32,307 bases of DNA from assembly GCA_003427395.1 (NCBI GenBank), contig BFEA01000026.1:3249969-3282275 (forward strand). Direction: 5' to 3'. Positions 1 to 10,600 of the stretch are shown here, one piece after another. A program made the translations under genes and the position numbers. The notes under the pieces are model-generated. The model did not search any database. It was given only the letters and a program-made list of their open reading frames with translations, and was not told the DNA's origin. The number at the start of each line of letters is the position of its first letter. Within the stretch, counting starts at the first letter, position 1. The stretch is from Chara braunii. Its lineage: Eukaryota > Streptophyta > Charophyceae > Charales > Characeae.

Positions 1-89
<89 letters not shown>
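1..89. repeat. (CT)n microsatellite in an intron
   Basis: A pure CT dinucleotide tract runs from the window edge to position 89. It ends ten bases before a predicted exon, so it doubles as the pyrimidine tract of the 3' splice site whose AG is at 97-98. The true length is unknown because the window starts inside it. Confidence 0.97.
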
Positions 90-93
<4 letters not shown>

Positions 94-98
94 ATCAG

Positions 99-617
99 GT
101 ACATGCATTTGTGAAGAACCAGGGGATAAAGAAGCCTGCAAATGGATGGGGAGCAGTCCATATTGTTGATATGCATGTCCCTCAAGACAATCTTCCTGGT
201 GTTTACAAGGCGGCCGACGTCTTTGTGTTGCCCTCACGAGGGGAAGGGTGGGGGCGTCCACATGTTGAGGCGATGGCCATGTCTCTACCAGTGATTGCAA
301 CAAACTGGTCTGGTATGACCGAGTACTTGACGGATAGTAACAGCTATCCACTGCCAATCGATGGCCTTGTGACGGTGGAAGAAGGCCCTTTCAAGGGTCA
401 TCTATGGGCAGAGCCATCCATCGATGCGCTGAGACGATTGATGCGCCATGTGTATGAGAACCCGGAAGAGGCAAGGAAGAAGGGAGCCATAGCCAGAGAA
501 GATGTGGTGAGGAAGTACTCTCTGGCGGTCGTCGGTGCACAAGTGGTGCGGGAGCTGTGGAGAATCCATGAGGTGACGGAAGTCGGAGGGCATTCCGACT
601 TCAAAGCTACGAAGTAG
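99..617 (+). CDS. GT4-type glycosyltransferase, C-terminal exon (partial)
   Basis: This is the terminal coding exon of a plant glycosyltransferase of the GT-B fold (glycosyl transferases group 1, GT4-like). The reading frame is open from the AG acceptor at 97-98 and begins VHAFVKNQG; I place the exon start at 99 because the GTG at 111 is an internal valine. It ends at TAG 615-617 after 172 codons. Diagnostic features are a DNLPGVYKAADVFVLPSRGEGWG stretch and the family's EX7E motif, with glutamates encoded at 243-245 and 267-269 (GEGWGRPHVE). This motif contacts the nucleotide-sugar donor. It is followed by the usual EAMAMSLPVIATNWSG stretch and a basic C-terminal helix (EEARKKGAIAREDVVRKYS). 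The overall pattern recalls plant homologues annotated as UDP-glycosyltransferase superfamily proteins. The N-terminal acceptor-binding domain lies upstream of the window, so the acceptor sugar or lipid and the cell compartment cannot be stated. No canonical AATAAA signal is obvious just downstream. Confidence 0.9.
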   Translation, partial: VHAFVKNQGIKKPANGWGAVHIVDMHVPQDNLPGVYKAADVFVLPSRGEGWGRPHVEAMAMSLPVIATNWSGMTEYLTDSNSYPLPIDGLVTVEEGPFKGHLWAEPSIDALRRLMRHVYENPEEARKKGAIAREDVVRKYSLAVVGAQVVRELWRIHEVTEVGGHSDFKATK

Positions 618-962
618 ATTTCGACATCTGTGCATAAGGGTAACGAGGGCAAGCTCCGGGGATACAGATAGACAGGTAAGCGCAGCCAGCCCCCTGAATG
701 CAGCTCGATGGGCAAGCACAGAGAGCGACCATCTGATCCGTCACAGAGATATGCTGGGACTTGAAAAGACTATCCACAACAAACAGGCTCGACATTCTCT
801 CTGTGAAGTGCCTGAAGGCATGCTCACACTAGGACTTTCACATATGTATCTGACTGTGATCACGGCCGACTCTGGATGTATCTGACCACAACTATGTCCA
901 GAGATGAGTTGAAGAAGTCCTAGCCAGTGTGCCCTAAGCGGAAGGACCTCCTGTGATTCTGC
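618..962. other. 3' flank of the glycosyltransferase exon, no other feature seen
   Basis: This stretch holds the presumed 3' UTR and downstream flank. I see no conserved ORF, RNA gene or clear polyadenylation signal. Short open frames on the minus strand show no recognisable motifs. Confidence 0.4.
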
Positions 963-1199
963 TCTACGTCTACGTTCTTTCTTTTTCTTTTCTTTTTCTT
1001 TTCTTTTCTTTTCTTTTCTTTTCTTTTCTTTTCTTGTTGGAAGGTCGATGACCTTGAGATATCTTGATTGCACTGATGAGCCGCAGGTAATGCAGAATGA
1101 TCTTATTCTGTTCGTCGGGTTGCATCTGGATTCGAACTCAGGTCTGTATTTCAACAGGTCACCAACTGAGCTAGGCCAGTTGGTCTACGTCTAGGTTCT
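963..1199 (-). mobile_element. tRNA-derived SINE, copy 1, with target-site duplication
   Basis: Read on the minus strand, the element starts near 1183 with a tRNA-like head. An RNA polymerase III A box (TAGCTCAGTTGG) and a B-box-like GAGTTCGAATCC follow at tRNA-like spacing. A body of about 90 bp and an (AAAAG)n tail at about 979-1034 complete it. Direct repeats of 16 bp flank it at 963-978 and 1184-1199 with one mismatch, as expected of target-primed reverse transcription. The body near 1048-1140 is shared with copy 2 at about 21610-21765. The element carries no ORF, so it must have relied on a LINE in trans. Low tail complexity aside, this is the clearest retrotransposition event in the window. 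Confidence 0.8.
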
Positions 1200-1673
1200 A
1201 AAATCCAATGCATGTTGTTTCTTCTTGAAACACCTGGACAGCATCCAGTCAGTCCTGTCACCTGTGTGCAGTGAGAATTACTTTGTGTGGAACGGTCAGT
1301 TTCCCGGCTTCCCCACCGAGCACAACGCACCCTGCTCATGCATGTAGACAAGCTATTTTTGCGCTTCTGATGCAATTGTGGTGACAGTGCGCTGTACTCG
1401 CGGGAAGATGGTAGTGTCAGAGGAAATATGACTGCAGCATGCGTATATATATACACGAGAGGACCATGTGGCTATTAGTTCTGGGCCCTAGACCCAAAGA
1501 AGTGGGCGTCCGGTCTCCTTCCTGTATTCAAGGAGTAAATCAACCAAGAGTCGCATTGCCGAAGTGCGCATGGAAAAGCACTTGGTCAAACCGAGCAACA
1601 GGAGGCTCGGAACTTCGAGGCCGGCTCGCGAGATAAAAGTTTGGAACGAACGAGGGTAACGAACTCGGTTATG
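1200..1673. other. No recognisable feature
   Basis: Mixed-composition DNA with short, overlapping, non-conserved open frames on both strands. A short TA run near 1445-1455 is the only simple repeat. I see nothing here that I can name. Confidence 0.4.
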
Positions 1674-1770
1674 CGGACACAGCAGAATGGTTCTGGCGGT
1701 GGAGCTGAAGGACATGATTCTCTAAGTCGGTGAGTGATGGCTCGGACACAGCAGAATGGTTCTGGCGGTG
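1674..1770 (+). repeat. 28-bp perfect direct repeat pair
   Basis: An identical 28-bp sequence beginning CGGACACAGCAGAATGG occurs at 1674-1701 and 1743-1770, 69 bp apart start to start. The intervening sequence is unique. It is too long to be chance; it could be a local duplication or the flank of a lost insertion. Confidence 0.85.
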
Positions 1771-1800
1771 CATATAACATCAGAGGGACACTGCCTCGCC

Positions 1801-1825
1801 TTTTTTTTTTTTTTTTTTNGGGGGG
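1801..1825. repeat. Poly(T) run, one N, then poly(G)
   Basis: Eighteen T, a single ambiguous base at 1819 and six G in a row. The lone N between homopolymers looks like an unresolved gap-closing or sequencing join, so the local length is not reliable. Confidence 0.8.
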
Positions 1826-1989
1826 TTACTGGCTCTTATATTTTTCAGGTTTCTGTAGTATCTGTGTGCTCCTCCAGTTGTTCGGCAGAACATAAATTTT
1901 ACGTCATTGCTCAACGATGTGAAAAGCATGCTGCGCACTCGACTGTGAAACCAGGATTTTGAAAACTTGAAGTCCAAAGGCAAAGTGAG

Positions 1990-2197
1990 TGGCTTGCCGC
2001 TCAATTTCGGACCTCAACACCCAGCTGCTCATAGTGGGGAATCTTGGACACCACCTACACCTCGCGTTCACAAACTCTCCCCGAGTGACTATCTCGCACG
2101 GTTCGGAGAGGACCATGGGAATTTCTTCTGCCCGAAATCGTCCCTGTCTAGTACTTCGTTTTCATTGGCAGGAATACCTCCATTAGCAGGATTTTGC
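1990..2197 (+). pseudogene. Mitochondrial-like fragment: nad7 and nad2 pieces joined
   Basis: One open frame (1967-2260) carries two unrelated mitochondrial complex I signatures. Codons 2000-2032 read LNFGPQHPAAH, the hallmark near the N terminus of NADH dehydrogenase subunit 7. Codons 2159-2197 read FSLAGIPPLAGFC, a hallmark of subunit 2. Each match stops abruptly: the nad7 piece does not continue into the usual VLRL sequence, and the nad2 piece diverges after the cysteine. Just before the nad2 piece, 2089-2110 reads CTCGCACGGTTCGG, like the 3' strand of a group II intron domain V, which fits an intron-exon junction of a nad gene. I infer a scrambled nuclear copy of mitochondrial DNA. The matches are short and based on recalled family motifs. 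Confidence 0.6.
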
Positions 2198-2199
2198 TT

Positions 2200-2751
2200 T
2201 AGCATTCGGGTGTGGGTCGCCAGAGATGGGAAATTTGGAGATCTCTTCCGGCGATCTTGAATACTTGAGCTGACCCAAAAAGAAACTTCATACCCAAAAC
2301 GTCAAAATGATTCCTGCTCTTTTCCAACGTGCTGCGGTCCGCAGCCCCGATACATCTTCGGCGCAATGAAGCCGATTGAGGCGAAGTGGTGCAGTCTGCA
2401 ACATCCCAAAACAGATGCGCTACCAGACCGCGCAAATTATCGGAAAAGAGATTGCCTGTGAGAAATTCCTAGCGCTGCGCGGCTTGTGAGATTTTTCGGT
2501 TCATATTTCAATTTTGGACATATTGCTCTTCGTTTCTAGTGTATAAACTCGAATTTGTCACTATTGGCATGTTCAGTTGGGCGGCCATTGTATTTGACCT
2601 GTGGCCAACCAGGAAAGAGAAGATAGCCCATTTGGCACGCGTCCCCGGGTTTTGGGTGCGAAGCACTGCAATAAGGTCAAAGCAACGCTAAAAGCCTTTT
2701 TTTTTCCCCAGCTATCTCTGAGTTTGATTGGCCTCTCTGATTCGTGGCGGA
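2200..2751. other. Probable mitochondrial intron remnant, no gene seen
   Basis: No coding signal is convincing here. Lying between a nad2-like exon piece and a domain V hairpin, this may be decayed group II intron sequence, but I could not match it to a particular intron. Confidence 0.3.
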
Positions 2752-2786
2752 GAGCCGTATGATGGGAAACTATCATGTGCTGTTCG
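2752..2786 (+). ncRNA. Degenerate group II intron domain V
   Basis: The sequence GAGCCGTATGATGGGAAAC followed by TATCATGTGCTGTTC matches the layout of group II intron domain V: a GAGCCGT 5' strand, an internal stem (ATGAT/ATCAT), a GNRA-like loop and a closing GTTC. One lower-stem pair is a C-U mismatch, since the canonical 3' strand is ACGGTTC, so it is probably not catalytic. It lies about 550 bp downstream of the nad2-like piece and supports a mitochondrial origin for about 1990-2830. Expression here is unlikely. Confidence 0.6.
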
Positions 2787-2849
2787 GAGCATAAGATGAT
2801 TTCAGGGATCGAGGTCGGGATGCAGAAAATGTGGTTAAACATCTTTGCA

Positions 2850-3648
2850 TGTGGAGTAGTTTGGAGTAGTAAGTATATTTTAAAGAGAAAATATTAATGC
2901 AAAAATAACCGCAGTTAAAAACAAAATTCGCCCATGATCTCGGCTTCCAGCCGTGCCACCCGGATCCCCAAAAGCTGGCACGGGACCTGCCCGGGATGCC
3001 CGGCCAGGCAACTGGACTGGGTGGGGTCCCGGCCCATTTCCCACCAAATATATATATATTTACCGGGCAGTTCTGTTTGTTACGATATATATATATATTA
3101 AAAGGTATGTGGTTCAGAATAGCAAACCAAACAACTTTTAGCTGAGGGTCACTTCCAAATTCTTCATAGAATTTGAATAAAAATAAAATCATGCAAGGAA
3201 AATCATAGCACACCCCCTCTAAGCACTGGCCCGGCTGCTCGGCCGGGCGTCCGGGGCCCATGTGGGTCTGGTAGCCCAGCCCATGATTGATTTTCACAAT
3301 GAAAATGATTTTTTTTTTTTTTTTAATTTTTTAATGAAAATGATTTGAACAATTCTCATCATATTTTTACCATAAATTCTTTGAAGTATATTCACAAAAA
3401 AACCAATTGGCCTATATCTAATACAGGACATATTTGGATCTTGTCAGGTCAAGTCTATCAGTTTCATAATATGCAAAGTATCTTTTGTAAACAGCAAGCT
3501 AAAGTAAGAATAATAAAAGATATTATTGCAAGAAAACAATTATTAGTATACAATGGAGGAAGATATCATAACTTTTGTTCCAAAAGATCTTCATTTTTTC
3601 AAGAAAGTTTGATGAATTTTTTGTTTTCTTTTAACTTTTGCTATTTTC
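2850..3648. other. AT-rich intergenic DNA with two GC-rich palindromic islands
   Basis: Islands rich in CCCGG and GCCCGGCC words sit at about 2953-3042 and 3228-3290 in otherwise AT-rich DNA. The two islands are partly inverted copies of each other. TA runs lie at about 3047-3061 and 3085-3099, and a T run at 3309-3324. A similar GC-rich island occurs at about 20800-20840. The arrangement resembles the ends of small non-autonomous DNA transposons, but I found no clean terminal repeat or target duplication. No gene is seen. Confidence 0.4.
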
Positions 3649-3811
3649 TTCTCTCATCTATCTCATCTTCTTGGTAGTATGCATCTATCTCTTCCTCTCG
3701 CTAGTCTATGTATAGTACGGGGGAACATCAACCAACCCTGATCTCTCCCTAGCCCACGGGTTAGGTTAGCACCACAGCAGTGGTGCAAGAGCAAGGCTGT
3801 ACCAGTCCCTC
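3649..3811 (+). repeat. Dispersed hairpin repeat, copy A
   Basis: This is homologous, at roughly 85-90% by eye, to 32084-32256 and to a third copy at about 31940-32083. Shared landmarks are a pyrimidine-rich start (TCTCATCTAT), the word CTAGTCTATGTATAGTACGG, a GCACCAC/GTGGTGC hairpin at 3769-3786, and AGAGCAAGGCTGTACCAGTC. No ORF is shared. It may be a SINE-like or satellite-derived repeat; the class is unknown. Confidence 0.75.
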
Positions 3812-3852
3812 GCCCTACAACAATGAGTTTACCAGTACCAGTCAAACCAATC

Positions 3853-3900
3853 TTTTTTTTTTTTTTTTTTTTTTTTTTGAAAAGGCCCAGTGCCCAAGGC
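3853..3900 (-). mobile_element. 3' end of a poly(A) retroinsert
   Basis: T26 at 3853-3878 is directly followed by GAAAAGGCCCAGTGCCCAAG at 3879. On the minus strand this is a conserved 3' terminus ending GGGCCTTTTC plus a poly(A) tail. The same terminus occurs on the plus strand at 24483-24506, followed by an A-rich tail. The element body presumably runs rightward from 3900, but its 5' boundary is not visible. Confidence 0.55.
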
Positions 3901-4257
3901 TGATATTACCAATAAGAGGAATGAGGCCGGGGTCCTGACAGGCTGCCCGGAGAAACCGAACCGAACTTGCTGAGAACCAGGCTCAGCGGCGTCCCTCATG
4001 TGGTGACTATGATGATGATGATCCTGATGATGATGATGTCTTAGTTACTCAGGTAGTTGAATTATCAATTGAACAGAGATTCATATGGTTCACCGGTTCC
4101 ACCGTCCAGAGCGGATGAGTTGGAGAATCCCTTTATCATTTCGTCCCACATATATCGTATCGATGGCATATGTATCAATCGCACTGCGATGGCTGAAGTG
4201 CAGCAATTCGGACATCTCGGCCGAATTGCTGGGCACTTTGTAAGGCGTATTTCGTCG
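3901..4257. other. Unassigned sequence before the artefact array
   Basis: It contains a (GAT)n-like run at about 4009-4038 and a perfect 11-bp stem with a 9-nt loop at 4201-4231. An open frame crosses 4057-4257 into the array segment, but it shows no recognisable domain and uses no ATG at its left end. Confidence 0.35.
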
Positions 4258-4652
4258 ATATCGGACACCGGGCGAAGGCAGGCACGAAGAGCAGCAAGAC
4301 ATGCTGGAACTTATCCCAAGAGGCTGGACTCTTGCAAGCCGATGAGATTTTTGAGGGCCGTCTGGATAGGTGGGAGGTGGTCATACTGGACTGTCGGTCG
4401 GTCGCTCTATCAAAAGACAACGACAGAGCGCGCTGGGAGTCTGGATTTCGAAACCACAGTCCGGGGATGCACGTTGCGCATACTTTGTCTTGAGAAATTT
4501 GCCAAATTAAAGCAGCATTCTTCGTTCTTCGCAAAGCAACGTTGGTGCGCGGCTCGCCAGCAGAGCAGAGTGGGCAGCAACACATGGAACAGCTCGGGTG
4601 AGACTAAAATTAAAATACAACAAAATACTAGGCTACCAGAGCGGCCCAGGGT
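4258..4652. other. Genomic 395-bp segment, first of 34 identical copies
   Basis: This is the only copy that joins genuine left-flank sequence. The same 395 bp recurs every 433 bp, the last at 18547-18941, where it joins genuine right-flank sequence. In the genome it is probably present once. It is open in several frames, but none of the translations resembles a protein I know, so I make no gene call. Confidence 0.8.
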
Positions 4653-4690
4653 CTGTCTCTTATACACATCTAGATGTGTATAAGAGACAG
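4653..4690. other. Nextera mate-pair junction adapter (first of 33)
   Basis: Positions 4653-4671 read CTGTCTCTTATACACATCT and 4672-4690 read AGATGTGTATAAGAGACAG. These are the two opposed 19-bp hyperactive Tn5 mosaic ends used in Nextera kits, abutting exactly as in the mate-pair circularisation junction. Copies follow at 4653 + 433k for k = 0 to 32, the last at 18509-18546. Translated, the adapter gives VSYTHLDVYKRQ-type and LLYTSRCV-type peptides, which I recall as recurrent contaminants of predicted proteomes. Confidence 0.98.
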
Positions 4691-7600
4691 ATATCGGACA
4701 CCGGGCGAAGGCAGGCACGAAGAGCAGCAAGACATGCTGGAACTTATCCCAAGAGGCTGGACTCTTGCAAGCCGATGAGATTTTTGAGGGCCGTCTGGAT
4801 AGGTGGGAGGTGGTCATACTGGACTGTCGGTCGGTCGCTCTATCAAAAGACAACGACAGAGCGCGCTGGGAGTCTGGATTTCGAAACCACAGTCCGGGGA
4901 TGCACGTTGCGCATACTTTGTCTTGAGAAATTTGCCAAATTAAAGCAGCATTCTTCGTTCTTCGCAAAGCAACGTTGGTGCGCGGCTCGCCAGCAGAGCA
5001 GAGTGGGCAGCAACACATGGAACAGCTCGGGTGAGACTAAAATTAAAATACAACAAAATACTAGGCTACCAGAGCGGCCCAGGGTCTGTCTCTTATACAC
5101 ATCTAGATGTGTATAAGAGACAGATATCGGACACCGGGCGAAGGCAGGCACGAAGAGCAGCAAGACATGCTGGAACTTATCCCAAGAGGCTGGACTCTTG
5201 CAAGCCGATGAGATTTTTGAGGGCCGTCTGGATAGGTGGGAGGTGGTCATACTGGACTGTCGGTCGGTCGCTCTATCAAAAGACAACGACAGAGCGCGCT
5301 GGGAGTCTGGATTTCGAAACCACAGTCCGGGGATGCACGTTGCGCATACTTTGTCTTGAGAAATTTGCCAAATTAAAGCAGCATTCTTCGTTCTTCGCAA
5401 AGCAACGTTGGTGCGCGGCTCGCCAGCAGAGCAGAGTGGGCAGCAACACATGGAACAGCTCGGGTGAGACTAAAATTAAAATACAACAAAATACTAGGCT
5501 ACCAGAGCGGCCCAGGGTCTGTCTCTTATACACATCTAGATGTGTATAAGAGACAGATATCGGACACCGGGCGAAGGCAGGCACGAAGAGCAGCAAGACA
5601 TGCTGGAACTTATCCCAAGAGGCTGGACTCTTGCAAGCCGATGAGATTTTTGAGGGCCGTCTGGATAGGTGGGAGGTGGTCATACTGGACTGTCGGTCGG
5701 TCGCTCTATCAAAAGACAACGACAGAGCGCGCTGGGAGTCTGGATTTCGAAACCACAGTCCGGGGATGCACGTTGCGCATACTTTGTCTTGAGAAATTTG
5801 CCAAATTAAAGCAGCATTCTTCGTTCTTCGCAAAGCAACGTTGGTGCGCGGCTCGCCAGCAGAGCAGAGTGGGCAGCAACACATGGAACAGCTCGGGTGA
5901 GACTAAAATTAAAATACAACAAAATACTAGGCTACCAGAGCGGCCCAGGGTCTGTCTCTTATACACATCTAGATGTGTATAAGAGACAGATATCGGACAC
6001 CGGGCGAAGGCAGGCACGAAGAGCAGCAAGACATGCTGGAACTTATCCCAAGAGGCTGGACTCTTGCAAGCCGATGAGATTTTTGAGGGCCGTCTGGATA
6101 GGTGGGAGGTGGTCATACTGGACTGTCGGTCGGTCGCTCTATCAAAAGACAACGACAGAGCGCGCTGGGAGTCTGGATTTCGAAACCACAGTCCGGGGAT
6201 GCACGTTGCGCATACTTTGTCTTGAGAAATTTGCCAAATTAAAGCAGCATTCTTCGTTCTTCGCAAAGCAACGTTGGTGCGCGGCTCGCCAGCAGAGCAG
6301 AGTGGGCAGCAACACATGGAACAGCTCGGGTGAGACTAAAATTAAAATACAACAAAATACTAGGCTACCAGAGCGGCCCAGGGTCTGTCTCTTATACACA
6401 TCTAGATGTGTATAAGAGACAGATATCGGACACCGGGCGAAGGCAGGCACGAAGAGCAGCAAGACATGCTGGAACTTATCCCAAGAGGCTGGACTCTTGC
6501 AAGCCGATGAGATTTTTGAGGGCCGTCTGGATAGGTGGGAGGTGGTCATACTGGACTGTCGGTCGGTCGCTCTATCAAAAGACAACGACAGAGCGCGCTG
6601 GGAGTCTGGATTTCGAAACCACAGTCCGGGGATGCACGTTGCGCATACTTTGTCTTGAGAAATTTGCCAAATTAAAGCAGCATTCTTCGTTCTTCGCAAA
6701 GCAACGTTGGTGCGCGGCTCGCCAGCAGAGCAGAGTGGGCAGCAACACATGGAACAGCTCGGGTGAGACTAAAATTAAAATACAACAAAATACTAGGCTA
6801 CCAGAGCGGCCCAGGGTCTGTCTCTTATACACATCTAGATGTGTATAAGAGACAGATATCGGACACCGGGCGAAGGCAGGCACGAAGAGCAGCAAGACAT
6901 GCTGGAACTTATCCCAAGAGGCTGGACTCTTGCAAGCCGATGAGATTTTTGAGGGCCGTCTGGATAGGTGGGAGGTGGTCATACTGGACTGTCGGTCGGT
7001 CGCTCTATCAAAAGACAACGACAGAGCGCGCTGGGAGTCTGGATTTCGAAACCACAGTCCGGGGATGCACGTTGCGCATACTTTGTCTTGAGAAATTTGC
7101 CAAATTAAAGCAGCATTCTTCGTTCTTCGCAAAGCAACGTTGGTGCGCGGCTCGCCAGCAGAGCAGAGTGGGCAGCAACACATGGAACAGCTCGGGTGAG
7201 ACTAAAATTAAAATACAACAAAATACTAGGCTACCAGAGCGGCCCAGGGTCTGTCTCTTATACACATCTAGATGTGTATAAGAGACAGATATCGGACACC
7301 GGGCGAAGGCAGGCACGAAGAGCAGCAAGACATGCTGGAACTTATCCCAAGAGGCTGGACTCTTGCAAGCCGATGAGATTTTTGAGGGCCGTCTGGATAG
7401 GTGGGAGGTGGTCATACTGGACTGTCGGTCGGTCGCTCTATCAAAAGACAACGACAGAGCGCGCTGGGAGTCTGGATTTCGAAACCACAGTCCGGGGATG
7501 CACGTTGCGCATACTTTGTCTTGAGAAATTTGCCAAATTAAAGCAGCATTCTTCGTTCTTCGCAAAGCAACGTTGGTGCGCGGCTCGCCAGCAGAGCAGA

Positions 7601-10600
7601 GTGGGCAGCAACACATGGAACAGCTCGGGTGAGACTAAAATTAAAATACAACAAAATACTAGGCTACCAGAGCGGCCCAGGGTCTGTCTCTTATACACAT
7701 CTAGATGTGTATAAGAGACAGATATCGGACACCGGGCGAAGGCAGGCACGAAGAGCAGCAAGACATGCTGGAACTTATCCCAAGAGGCTGGACTCTTGCA
7801 AGCCGATGAGATTTTTGAGGGCCGTCTGGATAGGTGGGAGGTGGTCATACTGGACTGTCGGTCGGTCGCTCTATCAAAAGACAACGACAGAGCGCGCTGG
7901 GAGTCTGGATTTCGAAACCACAGTCCGGGGATGCACGTTGCGCATACTTTGTCTTGAGAAATTTGCCAAATTAAAGCAGCATTCTTCGTTCTTCGCAAAG
8001 CAACGTTGGTGCGCGGCTCGCCAGCAGAGCAGAGTGGGCAGCAACACATGGAACAGCTCGGGTGAGACTAAAATTAAAATACAACAAAATACTAGGCTAC
8101 CAGAGCGGCCCAGGGTCTGTCTCTTATACACATCTAGATGTGTATAAGAGACAGATATCGGACACCGGGCGAAGGCAGGCACGAAGAGCAGCAAGACATG
8201 CTGGAACTTATCCCAAGAGGCTGGACTCTTGCAAGCCGATGAGATTTTTGAGGGCCGTCTGGATAGGTGGGAGGTGGTCATACTGGACTGTCGGTCGGTC
8301 GCTCTATCAAAAGACAACGACAGAGCGCGCTGGGAGTCTGGATTTCGAAACCACAGTCCGGGGATGCACGTTGCGCATACTTTGTCTTGAGAAATTTGCC
8401 AAATTAAAGCAGCATTCTTCGTTCTTCGCAAAGCAACGTTGGTGCGCGGCTCGCCAGCAGAGCAGAGTGGGCAGCAACACATGGAACAGCTCGGGTGAGA
8501 CTAAAATTAAAATACAACAAAATACTAGGCTACCAGAGCGGCCCAGGGTCTGTCTCTTATACACATCTAGATGTGTATAAGAGACAGATATCGGACACCG
8601 GGCGAAGGCAGGCACGAAGAGCAGCAAGACATGCTGGAACTTATCCCAAGAGGCTGGACTCTTGCAAGCCGATGAGATTTTTGAGGGCCGTCTGGATAGG
8701 TGGGAGGTGGTCATACTGGACTGTCGGTCGGTCGCTCTATCAAAAGACAACGACAGAGCGCGCTGGGAGTCTGGATTTCGAAACCACAGTCCGGGGATGC
8801 ACGTTGCGCATACTTTGTCTTGAGAAATTTGCCAAATTAAAGCAGCATTCTTCGTTCTTCGCAAAGCAACGTTGGTGCGCGGCTCGCCAGCAGAGCAGAG
8901 TGGGCAGCAACACATGGAACAGCTCGGGTGAGACTAAAATTAAAATACAACAAAATACTAGGCTACCAGAGCGGCCCAGGGTCTGTCTCTTATACACATC
9001 TAGATGTGTATAAGAGACAGATATCGGACACCGGGCGAAGGCAGGCACGAAGAGCAGCAAGACATGCTGGAACTTATCCCAAGAGGCTGGACTCTTGCAA
9101 GCCGATGAGATTTTTGAGGGCCGTCTGGATAGGTGGGAGGTGGTCATACTGGACTGTCGGTCGGTCGCTCTATCAAAAGACAACGACAGAGCGCGCTGGG
9201 AGTCTGGATTTCGAAACCACAGTCCGGGGATGCACGTTGCGCATACTTTGTCTTGAGAAATTTGCCAAATTAAAGCAGCATTCTTCGTTCTTCGCAAAGC
9301 AACGTTGGTGCGCGGCTCGCCAGCAGAGCAGAGTGGGCAGCAACACATGGAACAGCTCGGGTGAGACTAAAATTAAAATACAACAAAATACTAGGCTACC
9401 AGAGCGGCCCAGGGTCTGTCTCTTATACACATCTAGATGTGTATAAGAGACAGATATCGGACACCGGGCGAAGGCAGGCACGAAGAGCAGCAAGACATGC
9501 TGGAACTTATCCCAAGAGGCTGGACTCTTGCAAGCCGATGAGATTTTTGAGGGCCGTCTGGATAGGTGGGAGGTGGTCATACTGGACTGTCGGTCGGTCG
9601 CTCTATCAAAAGACAACGACAGAGCGCGCTGGGAGTCTGGATTTCGAAACCACAGTCCGGGGATGCACGTTGCGCATACTTTGTCTTGAGAAATTTGCCA
9701 AATTAAAGCAGCATTCTTCGTTCTTCGCAAAGCAACGTTGGTGCGCGGCTCGCCAGCAGAGCAGAGTGGGCAGCAACACATGGAACAGCTCGGGTGAGAC
9801 TAAAATTAAAATACAACAAAATACTAGGCTACCAGAGCGGCCCAGGGTCTGTCTCTTATACACATCTAGATGTGTATAAGAGACAGATATCGGACACCGG
9901 GCGAAGGCAGGCACGAAGAGCAGCAAGACATGCTGGAACTTATCCCAAGAGGCTGGACTCTTGCAAGCCGATGAGATTTTTGAGGGCCGTCTGGATAGGT
10001 GGGAGGTGGTCATACTGGACTGTCGGTCGGTCGCTCTATCAAAAGACAACGACAGAGCGCGCTGGGAGTCTGGATTTCGAAACCACAGTCCGGGGATGCA
10101 CGTTGCGCATACTTTGTCTTGAGAAATTTGCCAAATTAAAGCAGCATTCTTCGTTCTTCGCAAAGCAACGTTGGTGCGCGGCTCGCCAGCAGAGCAGAGT
10201 GGGCAGCAACACATGGAACAGCTCGGGTGAGACTAAAATTAAAATACAACAAAATACTAGGCTACCAGAGCGGCCCAGGGTCTGTCTCTTATACACATCT
10301 AGATGTGTATAAGAGACAGATATCGGACACCGGGCGAAGGCAGGCACGAAGAGCAGCAAGACATGCTGGAACTTATCCCAAGAGGCTGGACTCTTGCAAG
10401 CCGATGAGATTTTTGAGGGCCGTCTGGATAGGTGGGAGGTGGTCATACTGGACTGTCGGTCGGTCGCTCTATCAAAAGACAACGACAGAGCGCGCTGGGA
10501 GTCTGGATTTCGAAACCACAGTCCGGGGATGCACGTTGCGCATACTTTGTCTTGAGAAATTTGCCAAATTAAAGCAGCATTCTTCGTTCTTCGCAAAGCA

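Noticed and set aside
1073-1080. Hammerhead ribozyme core (CTGATGAG)
   Set aside because: No GAAA strand with suitable stems follows, and the word lies inside the SINE body.
1128-1184. Functional tRNA gene on the minus strand
   Set aside because: A and B boxes are present, but no complete cloverleaf or acceptor stem is visible, and the context is a SINE.
4009-4038. Acidic Asp-rich coding stretch
   Set aside because: It is a (GAT)n simple repeat in a short frame without supporting homology.
4653-4690. A natural Tn5/IS50 insertion end or a real inverted-repeat recombination site
   Set aside because: The 19-mers are the engineered mosaic ends, abutting with no transposon between them, which is the library junction and not an insertion.
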